Assembly (NCBI GenBank): GCA_963976395.1
Contig: CAXBLG010000064.1
Location: 1 to 20,080, forward strand
Reading direction: 5' to 3'
DNA from: UBA11612 sp963976395
GTDB lineage: Bacteria; Pseudomonadota; Alphaproteobacteria; Rhodospirillales; Rhodospirillaceae
DNA length: 20,080 nucleotides
Shown here: positions 7,915-14,231 of the stretch, in pieces
Position numbering within the stretch: position 1 is the first letter of the stretch
Layout of the letters: each line of letters begins with the position of its first letter
Notes under the pieces: generated by a model
What the model saw: only the letters and a program-made list of their open reading frames with translations
Told to the model about the DNA's origin: nothing
Databases searched by the model: none
Made by a program: the position numbers and the translations under genes

Positions 7915-7946
7915 CCCCTAAGTGCCGAAAGTGGGCACCACTGGGG
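7915..7946. other. Imperfect inverted repeat (hairpin)
   Basis: CCCC at 7915-7918 pairs with GGGG at 7943-7946, and GTGCC with GGCAC forms an inner stem around a GAAAG-containing loop. Four flanking positions do not pair cleanly. It is not followed by a T run, so it is not a typical terminator. It could be an operator, an attenuator for the micro-ORF downstream, or chance. Confidence 0.3.
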
Positions 7947-7977
7947 CAGATTGAGATGATTGCTTAAAGGAGTATTT

Positions 7978-8088
7978 TTGAAGCAATTGTCGTATTATTA
8001 CGCTTTGAAAGAAAACGCTCATCCAGGCGGGAAGCGACTGATAGAAACCTCGTGCGTCAAGGTAACGAACCTTCAGGCAATCAAATGA
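7978..8088 (+). CDS. Possible 36-residue micro-ORF with TTG start
   Basis: AAAGGAG at 7966-7972 stands five bases before a TTG that opens a 36-codon frame, with translated start MKQLSYYYALKEN. The peptide is basic and resembles no family I know. The only support is the good ribosome-binding site, so this may be chance or the remains of a larger gene. Confidence 0.2.
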   Translation: MKQLSYYYALKENAHPGGKRLIETSCVKVTNLQAIK

Positions 8089-8264
8089 CAGATGTAGATA
8101 TAGTTAGAGAGATGCGGCATCAAGGCCAATTTGGTGCGCACGGGCGGGTCCGAAGAAATTTTGGAATGAGAAACAGGTAATCGTGATGAAATGTGGATGA
8201 ATGGCGCAGATTTCCAACTAAGATGTGAACTCTGACTGTCAGGCGAACTCATACGGATCATGTT

Positions 8265-8280
8265 GGCTCAGTCGCGAGCC
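8265..8280 (+). promoter_or_regulatory. Small hairpin just upstream of the copC ribosome-binding site
   Basis: GGCTC (8265-8269) and GAGCC (8276-8280) form a 5-bp GC-rich stem with a 6-base loop, ending a few bases before the AAGGAG used by copC. A perfect interrupted palindrome, CTGAC-T-GTCAG, lies at 8232-8242. Either could be a regulator site or leader structure for the copper operon. Neither matches a known copper box that I can identify. Confidence 0.3.
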
Positions 8281-8296
8281 CTGAAGGAGCGCATTC

Positions 8297-8653
8297 ATGA
8301 AGCGATCTATTTATCTCTTTGTCACGTTGGCGATGGCTGGGCAATGCGTGCCCGTCGCTGCACTTGCCCACTCAGAACTCGTCTCATCGGTGCCGTCGGA
8401 AAACGGGATTCTGGCGTCAAACGTCCGTGAAATCACTATGATCTACAACGAAGCGATAAAGCCGGTGTCGTGCAAGGTGGCTGATTCGGCCGGAAGCGAT
8501 GCCGACGTAGTAGGGAAGATTGCAGCAAAGGGTATAACGTTGCATGTTCCACTAAAGGACGCTTTGCCGCCTGGTAAGTACAGACTGACTTGCCGAGTAG
8601 TGGGCCCAGATAGTCACGCGATGAATGAGTCGCTCGTCTTCGTCGTCAACTAG
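8297..8653 (+). CDS. copC: Periplasmic copper-binding protein CopC
   Basis: This 118-residue CopC-domain protein should bind Cu(II) in the periplasm and hand it on or buffer it. A signal peptide covers residues 1-24 (MKRSIYLFVT then a hydrophobic core, ending AALA). Cleavage there leaves His25 at the N-terminus, the position of the first copper ligand in CopC proteins. The second ligand region is conserved near the C-terminus as GPDSHAMN (D105, H107). The body fits the small beta-barrel CopC fold (SELVSSVPSENG, ITMIYNEAIKP, LPPGKYRLTCRVV). Two cysteines (C59, C99) remain after cleavage and could form a disulfide. AAGGAG precedes the ATG. It is the first gene of copC - DUF1775 - copD. Confidence 0.9.
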   Translation: MKRSIYLFVTLAMAGQCVPVAALAHSELVSSVPSENGILASNVREITMIYNEAIKPVSCKVADSAGSDADVVGKIAAKGITLHVPLKDALPPGKYRLTCRVVGPDSHAMNESLVFVVN

Positions 8654-8708
8654 GCTTATCTCCACAAATCCCGACCGTACATTTTGCTCAATCAACAGGA
8701 GTTCACCG

Positions 8709-9167
8709 ATGCAAATTTCTAAGGTGCAGATGATGCTCACCCTCGTCATTGCCGTTTCTGGCCTGACCACAGCAGCCCTAGCGCATGTGACGTTGCGCCC
8801 TGCTGAAGTAGTTCTCAGCGCCACCGACACCTATACCGTCCGAGTGCCTTCTGAAGGAAGCGTCGCGACAATTTCAGCTGAACTGGAGATTCCTGATGGC
8901 GTGACGGTTGTGTCTGTGGAGGGAGCACCAGACACATACGAGGTCAAAAAGACCGGAACACGAATTTCCGCGATTGTTTGGAAGACGAATATCCCGGCGG
9001 GCGAGCGAGGCGAGTTCAAGTTCACCGCTCAGAATCCCTCACAGGGGGCAGAAATTGCGTGGAAGGCACATCAATTCTTTAGCGATGGCACGCGCACTGA
9101 TTGGATCGGGCCTAAAGGCAGCGACCGTCCAGGACCATTAACGATTTTAAATGCTGCCGCTCCATAA
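8709..9167 (+). CDS. YcnI-like DUF1775 copper-binding protein
   Basis: This 152-residue exported protein belongs to the YcnI/DUF1775 family, often encoded beside CopC and CopD and proposed to act as a copper chaperone. A signal peptide spans about residues 1-25 (ending TTAALA), leaving His26 at the mature N-terminus (HVTLRPAE), the histidine used in copper binding by YcnI. The conserved core is visible: YTVRVPSEG, then FKFTAQNPSQG, the Trp of IAWKAHQFFSDG and the DWIGPKG motif. It lacks the C-terminal membrane anchor seen in some Gram-positive members. The start at 8709 has AGGAG about 7 bases upstream; an upstream in-frame ATG at 8625 overlaps copC and would spoil the signal peptide. It lies 55 bp after copC and 36 bp before copD. 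Confidence 0.87.
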   Translation: MQISKVQMMLTLVIAVSGLTTAALAHVTLRPAEVVLSATDTYTVRVPSEGSVATISAELEIPDGVTVVSVEGAPDTYEVKKTGTRISAIVWKTNIPAGERGEFKFTAQNPSQGAEIAWKAHQFFSDGTRTDWIGPKGSDRPGPLTILNAAAP

Positions 9168-9203
9168 ACATAAAGCAGCGATCCCCGATTCAAGCGACCT
9201 AGC

Positions 9204-10094
9204 ATGGAAATCAGTATTTGGACCTACGTTGTCGGTGTAAATCGCGCGGCGTTATACGGGGTCATGCTTTTGGCCGCTGGATCGGCGCTATTTTCCCTGA
9301 CAATGCGTTTGCCGCCCGCCATTGCGGACGCAGCGGCGCGCCTAGGAAAGTTCTCTGCGCTTCTTGCGATTGCAATTTATGGCCTAGCGGTTGTCTTCGG
9401 CGGAGCAGACATGATAACCGGCGGTCCCTTAATTGTCTTCAAGCCAGAAGTATGGGCCATGGGCTTCGATAGCTCCCTCGGCCGGAGCGCCGTTATTGGC
9501 ATTCCAGGAATGATCCTGCTCGCCTGGGGGTTTCAAATCGACAATCGCCTGGTTCTGTGTGGAGGAATTACTCTGGGGCTGGTGAGTTTTCTAGTGACTG
9601 GTCACGCCGCGACCGCAGCGCCTGCCTGGCTAATGAGTGCGGCTGTCGCGATGCATCTCGCGTGCGCTGCCTTTTGGCTGGGCGCCCTATATCCTTTGTA
9701 TCAGGCAACACGTCTACAGTCTGTTCCCGAAGCAGGGGAAATAATGGTGGCGTTCTCACACCGTGCGGCCTGGGTTGTGGCAAGTCTCGTGCTTAGCGGA
9801 GTTATCATCAGTTTCGTTCAGGTTGACCGTATCGATGGCCTTGTGAGTACGACATACGGCTGGCGGTTACTCGCAAAGCTCGGGTTTTTTGGTTTCCTTA
9901 TTTTTCTAGCCGCATACAACAAGATGATTGTGACCCCAGAACTCGCGACAGGACAAATGCAAGGAGCGCTGCATATGCGACGCTCAATTCGACTGGAGTA
10001 CATCCTCTTCGCGTTTATTCTCGCGGCAGCTGCATCTCTCACCATAACCGAGCCACCACGCAACTTGTCCGTGGGTGTAAAGGTAGGGCGTTAG
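9204..10094 (+). CDS. copD: Copper resistance protein CopD, inner membrane
   Basis: This 296-residue polytopic membrane protein has about eight hydrophobic segments and fits CopD, thought to carry copper across the inner membrane together with CopC. Conserved features include a His in a membrane segment at VTGHAATAAPAWL, another in AMHLACAAFWLGALYPL, a FSHRAAW motif, and a final hydrophobic helix (ILFAFILAAAASLT) followed by TEPP. All are typical of the CopD domain. It is last in the copper operon. No CopA, CopB or CopRS gene is visible, so this is a compact uptake or supply set rather than a complete plasmid-type resistance operon. Confidence 0.88.
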   Translation: MEISIWTYVVGVNRAALYGVMLLAAGSALFSLTMRLPPAIADAAARLGKFSALLAIAIYGLAVVFGGADMITGGPLIVFKPEVWAMGFDSSLGRSAVIGIPGMILLAWGFQIDNRLVLCGGITLGLVSFLVTGHAATAAPAWLMSAAVAMHLACAAFWLGALYPLYQATRLQSVPEAGEIMVAFSHRAAWVVASLVLSGVIISFVQVDRIDGLVSTTYGWRLLAKLGFFGFLIFLAAYNKMIVTPELATGQMQGALHMRRSIRLEYILFAFILAAAASLTITEPPRNLSVGVKVGR

Positions 10095-10098
10095 AAAC

Positions 10099-10119
10099 GA
10101 TTCTTGCCATGATTCTTGC
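10099..10119 (+). repeat. Short direct repeat after copD
   Basis: GATTCTTGC occurs twice, at 10099-10107 and 10111-10119, directly after the copD stop. It is not a hairpin, and no convincing terminator follows. It may be trivial or mark an old junction near the insertion-sequence remnant downstream. Confidence 0.35.
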
Positions 10120-10299
10120 AAGTATGCTCTGCGATCTAAATGGCAGGCCAACTCTCTTTTTGCGACACTCTAATTAGTACTGGGGTTTCGGTTCGACAGA
10201 TTTCTTTAGCCATGGCCGACGAGTATGAAATGGGTAGAGCAATAGAATCTCTGTTCACAGAGAACGAAGGATTTGCGTGCGTAGGGGGTCAAACCGGTG

Positions 10300-10518
10300 T
10301 TGCATAACGTGGAAGATTCCTCTCGTAAGGGTAGATTATCGGGGTTTCGAAAGAGCACTGTTCGGGGCTGTCGGCCGCCGATCTATGGCCAAGGGGCTGG
10401 AGGGGAAAACTTAGAGCTGAAGAAGCTTTTGACTGAGTTCAGCGAAGCCTTGCGGATCATCGAAGCCTGGACGATCGACCACGACGTTTATCGGCCATAT
10501 ACAAGCGAGTCTGGGTAG
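10300..10518 (+). pseudogene. Internally deleted IS3-family transposase remnant
   Basis: The frame at 10297-10518 contains two pieces typical of IS3-family insertion sequences. GENLELKKLLTE resembles the leucine-zipper end of OrfA (ENxxLKKLLAE). IIEAWTIDHDVYRPY resembles the end of the OrfB integrase (IEAWRxDYNxxRPHSSLG). They are joined directly, so most of OrfB is missing, including its catalytic Asp-Asp-Glu residues. The part before residue 35 is unrecognisable. This reads as a dead fragment left by internal deletion. No terminal inverted repeats were found. It lies between the converging copD and lldP genes. Confidence 0.5.
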
Positions 10519-10519
10519 G

Positions 10520-10628
10520 TTAGCGCCAATCGTGTTTGCCACTCGCCCCATAGTGGGCCATATCCAGTACAGACTCCACTCATCACCAACGAGATTGAGA
10601 GGGGGAGGCCGCGAGCAGCGTGCCTCTA
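10520..10628. other. Convergent intergenic tail before lldP end
   Basis: No gene is seen here. The frame of the transposase remnant, read past its stop, keeps a faint IS3 tail pattern (VSANRVCHSPHSGP against LTPNEF), so the remnant may extend into this stretch. Confidence 0.25.
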
Positions 10629-12272
10629 TTATCGCATGATGTATGGTAAAGCCACCGATAGGATGAAGGCTATAGTTCCGGCAGCCAGGCAGTAGTATAG
10701 CATCGGCAAGAGCGTGAAGCGGATGATGGTGCCCTCTTGTCGGAGTACCCCGACAACGGCAGCTGCGGCGACGACATTGACCACTGAGACCATGTTTCCT
10801 GCGTTCGCTCCAAGCATCTGTGCGGCTAGCACAGTCGTTTCAGGGACTGATACTTGGTCGGCAGCGCTGAACTGGAGCAATGCGAACATCAAGTTGCTGA
10901 AAGTCGCGCTGCCCGATAGGAACGCACCGAGGGCGCCGACTAGAGGTGCAACCAGCGGCCACGCGATTCCGACGGAGTCTGCGGCGATAGTCGCCAATTC
11001 CATTGGCATGCTGGCGATACCCGCGTCGTTCACGCCTGTTTGGATAAAGACGCGGACCATGGGTACAGCAGCGCCTAGAGCTAGAACGCTGCTCGCGAGC
11101 ACGGTGGTCGCGTCGCGTATGGCTATTCCAACATGGCGAACGCCCATCCCGTAAAAAGGGACGGAGACCAGTGCTACCGCAACAAACATTGCTCCAGGAA
11201 GATAGAGTGGCGCGACTGAGACTCCGATGTTCGTACCAAGAATGTCTGTCCACGAAATCGTTGCCGCCTGTAACCACGTTTTTAGCGGTAAAAAATCTAC
11301 TCGTGTCGCGACTAGCAGCCCAGCCAGCAGCAAGTATGGTGCCCATGCTCGATGGAGCGTCATGCCGGGAGAAACTAATCTATTGCTTGCCTGATCTACC
11401 GCTGCTTGTGTAGGCATGAATCCTGGAAGCATCACGCCTTTGCGAGCAATTGGGACTACGAGTACAAGCCCGATCAGGGAGCCGATAAGCGAAGGAAACT
11501 CAGGCCCGAGGAGCGCGGCGATGCCGAACGCGGGGACAGTATAAGCGAGTCCCGCAAACAGAGCGAATCGCCATGCGCAGAGTCCATCTCGCCAGCTTTG
11601 TCTCGGGTGAAAGAACCGGGTAAAGATGACAACAATGAGCAGAGGAATTGTTGTACCGACGAACAGGTCGATGGCGGTCGCTTGCACGGCGACCGTTCGA
11701 AGGAATTCAGCCATGGATATGTTGCCTAGCGCGCTGACGACAGCGGGAGAGACGGTACTTCCTTCTTGTAGACCCTGTGCGAGACCGACAACGACAGGAG
11801 TGCCAATTGCGCCAAAAGAGACCGGGCTGCTGTCTGCGATTAGGGCAAGGACAACAGCCGCCAACGGCTTAAATCCGAGCGCGACCAGGAGGGGTGCTGT
11901 GATCGCGGCAGGAGTCCCAAACCCTGCCGCACCTTCGAGGAATGCGCCGAACGACCAAGCGATTATGATAACCTGCGCGCGTGGATCGGGTGTGATGCGC
12001 ATGAACCCGCTTCGTATAGCTGCCATCGCGCCACTTGCGGTTAGTATTTTCAATAAGAGAATTGCACCGAATACGATCCACAATATGGACGCTGCTATTA
12101 AAAGGCCCTCAATCGATGCAGCGAGTACTTGTCGAATAGGGACTTTCCATATGGCGACACTCACCCCAGCTGTAAGCATCAAGCTGAGAGGCATGGCTTT
12201 GGATGCCGGTAGGCGCAAGGCCACGAGTAGACCGAGGACTGCGAGAAGTGGAGTCAGCGCGGCTAAGATCAT
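10629..12272 (-). CDS. lldP: L-lactate permease family transporter
   Basis: This 547-residue, very hydrophobic protein with a dozen or more predicted membrane segments belongs to the LctP/LldP lactate permease family, which moves lactate or glycolate with protons across the inner membrane. Diagnostic stretches are GAFLEGAAGFGTPAA (about 109-123), LALIADSSPVSFGAIGTPV soon after, and GANAGNMVSVVNVVAAAA near the C-terminus. Length and motif order match complete members. The start at 12272 aligns with the family N-terminus (LPASKAMPLS at 21-30), but no strong Shine-Dalgarno is visible. It follows the glycogen genes on the same strand, 113 bp after the GlgA-DUF2934 frame. With a D-2-hydroxyacid dehydrogenase in the same run it may release lactate made from glycogen; direction and stereochemistry are inferred. 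Confidence 0.88.
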   Translation of the reverse strand: MILAALTPLLAVLGLLVALRLPASKAMPLSLMLTAGVSVAIWKVPIRQVLAASIEGLLIAASILWIVFGAILLLKILTASGAMAAIRSGFMRITPDPRAQVIIIAWSFGAFLEGAAGFGTPAAITAPLLVALGFKPLAAVVLALIADSSPVSFGAIGTPVVVGLAQGLQEGSTVSPAVVSALGNISMAEFLRTVAVQATAIDLFVGTTIPLLIVVIFTRFFHPRQSWRDGLCAWRFALFAGLAYTVPAFGIAALLGPEFPSLIGSLIGLVLVVPIARKGVMLPGFMPTQAAVDQASNRLVSPGMTLHRAWAPYLLLAGLLVATRVDFLPLKTWLQAATISWTDILGTNIGVSVAPLYLPGAMFVAVALVSVPFYGMGVRHVGIAIRDATTVLASSVLALGAAVPMVRVFIQTGVNDAGIASMPMELATIAADSVGIAWPLVAPLVGALGAFLSGSATFSNLMFALLQFSAADQVSVPETTVLAAQMLGANAGNMVSVVNVVAAAAVVGVLRQEGTIIRFTLLPMLYYCLAAGTIAFILSVALPYIMR

Positions 12273-12385
12273 TGGTGTTGCGACCAGTGTATAACGATCA
12301 CCACACCCTGCGCTTTCGCCAATTCTGCGTGTGATGCAGTAAGCTGAAGCCCATTACATTCTTAGTACGGCAACCCGCGCCACAA

Positions 12386-12619
12386 TCAGCCGTGTCGGCC
12401 TACGCGTGCAATCGGCTTAGAACGAGAGCGTTTTGATGCGGGTTTGCTTTCCCCGCGCGGTTTCTTCGGGGCTCGTTTGGTTTTCCTTGACGCGCGCTCC
12501 GCTTCGATCTCGGCTTTAGCCTGCAACCAGTGCTCATGATGTTTTCCGTGCGGTCGATTTTCGCGTTCCCAGATCTGGTGGGCACGTTCGCGAATTTGAG
12601 AGTCTAAGTCCTTATTCAT
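12386..12619 (-). CDS. DUF2934 small protein, also the C-terminal part of the GlgA frame
   Basis: The last 77 codons of the glgA reading frame match DUF2934: IRERAHQIWERENRPHGKHH and EHWLQAKAEIEAE. They end in a Lys/Arg-rich tail (KTKRAPKKPRGESKPASKRS). DUF2934 proteins are normally small, free-standing and of unknown function. Here an ATG at 12619 is preceded by AGGAGGAGGCA, one of the best ribosome-binding sites in the window, so a separate 77-residue protein is probably made. The same codons can also be translated as the end of GlgA because no stop separates them. The basic tail hints at nucleic-acid or polyanion binding, which is inference. Confidence 0.75.
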   Translation of the reverse strand: MNKDLDSQIRERAHQIWERENRPHGKHHEHWLQAKAEIEAERASRKTKRAPKKPRGESKPASKRSRSKPIARVGRHG

Positions 12620-14227
12620 TGCCTCCTCCTGTTGATATCTGACCCGCGGCCTGCCGTGCGTACCCGTAGGTTTATTGCCCTGCCTTGCAACCGGCATAGG
12701 AGATACGGAGACCATGCTTCTATGCGCGATGACGCCGGTCCGGCCCAAGGATTCTGGCGCGCGCCCACGGACTCCCGCCGCCAGTTCTTCGTAGAGAGCG
12801 AGATATTCGCGCGCCGGTCGTTGCCAGCCAAAATCTTGTCCCATCGCGTGGCGTTGAAGCTTGCGCCATGCAAGCGGTTGTCGATAAATCGACAAAGCGC
12901 GCTTGATGCAGCTGCTCAGCGCCCCGGCGGAAGCATCGACAAAACTGAACCCTGTCGCACTATTGCTCCTGACGGTGTGAGGGTTGGTGTCAATCACACT
13001 GTCGGCCAATCCGCCCACATGTCGCACCACAGGGAGGGTTCCATAACGCATCGCGTAAAGAGGGGAGAGACCACAAGGTTCGAACCGTGATGGGTGAAGC
13101 AAGATATCCGCGCCCGCGAACAGGCGGTGCGCGAGTGGTTCCTCATAGCCGATGCAAACTGAAACCCTGCCCGGATAACGAGCTGCCAAACTTGCAAATC
13201 TATGCTCAAGGGTAGGGTCTCCTTCCCCAAGCAGCGCAAACTGTGCGGAGTCTGCTTTTAGGAAGTTAGGCAGGGCCTCCGCAACAACATCAGCCATTTT
13301 CTGCTCGGTGACGCGGCTCACAAAAGCCATAAGGGGTATGTCTGCATCAATAGTGAGCCCCAATTCGCGCTGAAGCGCTTCCTTGCCGTAGCGCTTGCCT
13401 GCCATCCTGCGCATATCATAGCGTTGAGTAAGATACGGATCGGTCCACGGATTCCAGACGTCATAATCCACACCATTCGGAATTCCAAATAGACGATCAG
13501 CCCGAGCACGGAGTATGCCGTCAAGCCCACAACCGAACTCAGGCGTTTGGATCTCACGAGCATAGGTTTGGCTGACGGTTGTCAATACGTCAGCGTAGTG
13601 GATGCCCGCCTTAAGAAAGGAAACTCGACCATAAAACTCTGCTCCTCCACCGGGTAACAAACTATCCGGTGGCAAGCTAAGTCTTGTGGCCCTGTTCAAG
13701 GGGAAAAGTCCTTGAAACGCCAGATTGTGAATGGTGAGGACCGTCGCCGGCCGGTAACGGGTGCTCTGACTAAGAAGCATAGGCGCTAGCGCGGTCTGCC
13801 AGTCGTTGGCATGGACAACTTCAGGGCGCCAGTTCTGACCAACCGCACCTTGAGAAAGGCTGGCTGCAACATGACTTAGGACAGCGAACCGCAGATCGTT
13901 GTCATGCCAATCCTTATATTCTACGTCTTGGTAAGGCCTGCCCGGGCGGCGGAAAAGCGCGGGGCAGTCAACAAGCCATAGCGGGATTCCTGTGTCCGGG
14001 GCTTTCGCAGGTATAAGGGAGATGTTGCTTAGTCCAAGAACGTCGCCGACCGGAACGGCAGGTTCAATATCTTCAACGACGTCAAGCGCCTGTGGATATG
14101 CCGGGAGAATCACGCGGATATCGACAGCTAACGCGGATAGAGCCGCTGGAAGACTTGCCGAGACATCGCCAAGTCCACCTGTCTTGATCAAAGGGTACAT
14201 CTCTGGAGTGATAAACAGGGTGCGCAT
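12386..14227 (-). CDS. glgA: Glycogen synthase GlgA with C-terminal read-through into DUF2934
   Basis: GlgA transfers glucose from ADP-glucose to the growing alpha-1,4-glucan (GT5 family). The N-terminus MRTLFITPEMYPLIKTGG carries the KxGGLGDV nucleotide-sugar loop with Lys15. The C-terminal half carries ILLHPSRFEPCGLSPLYAM with the conserved Glu, then GTLPVVRHVGGLADSV. The GT5 part ends near LALYEELAAG, about 480 residues in, as usual. The frame then continues through about 55 Arg/Pro/Gly-rich residues into a DUF2934 domain, for 613 residues in all. The start at 14227 lies 4 bp after the glgX stop and matches family alignment; an ATG at 14260 is possible and would overlap glgX. The frame is open further back to 14491, inside glgX. 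No glgC (ADP-glucose source) or glgB is in the window, so these must lie elsewhere. Confidence 0.88.
   Translation of the reverse strand: MRTLFITPEMYPLIKTGGLGDVSASLPAALSALAVDIRVILPAYPQALDVVEDIEPAVPVGDVLGLSNISLIPAKAPDTGIPLWLVDCPALFRRPGRPYQDVEYKDWHDNDLRFAVLSHVAASLSQGAVGQNWRPEVVHANDWQTALAPMLLSQSTRYRPATVLTIHNLAFQGLFPLNRATRLSLPPDSLLPGGGAEFYGRVSFLKAGIHYADVLTTVSQTYAREIQTPEFGCGLDGILRARADRLFGIPNGVDYDVWNPWTDPYLTQRYDMRRMAGKRYGKEALQRELGLTIDADIPLMAFVSRVTEQKMADVVAEALPNFLKADSAQFALLGEGDPTLEHRFASLAARYPGRVSVCIGYEEPLAHRLFAGADILLHPSRFEPCGLSPLYAMRYGTLPVVRHVGGLADSVIDTNPHTVRSNSATGFSFVDASAGALSSCIKRALSIYRQPLAWRKLQRHAMGQDFGWQRPAREYLALYEELAAGVRGRAPESLGRTGVIAHRSMVSVSPMPVARQGNKPTGTHGRPRVRYQQEEAMNKDLDSQIRERAHQIWERENRPHGKHHEHWLQAKAEIEAERASRKTKRAPKKPRGESKPASKRSRSKPIARVGRHG
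12620..12630 (-). promoter_or_regulatory. Strong internal ribosome-binding site before DUF2934
   Basis: On the minus strand AGGAGGAGGCA runs directly into the ATG at 12619, inside the open frame of glgA. It argues that DUF2934 is translated independently even though the upstream frame has no stop. Confidence 0.8.
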
Positions 14228-14231
14228 AGGT

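Larger units (their letters stand above)
7527..8296. other. Long divergent intergenic region between usp and copC
   Basis: About 770 bp separate the two divergent starts and hold no recognised gene. An AGGAGG at 7625-7630 precedes only a five-codon frame. Its stop overlaps an ATG at 7660 that opens another short frame ending after 20 codons. An imperfect hairpin at 7915-7946, a TTG-initiated micro-ORF at 7978-8088 and a short hairpin before copC are listed separately. Promoters for usp and copC should lie here, but I could not identify -35/-10 pairs with confidence. The stretch may be decayed coding sequence. Confidence 0.5.

Noticed and set aside
10212..10307. 31-codon frame MADEYEMGRAIESLF... 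resembling the start of a response regulator
   Set aside because: The pattern is vaguely receiver-like, but there is no ribosome-binding site, the frame stops after 31 codons and no continuation is found in other frames.
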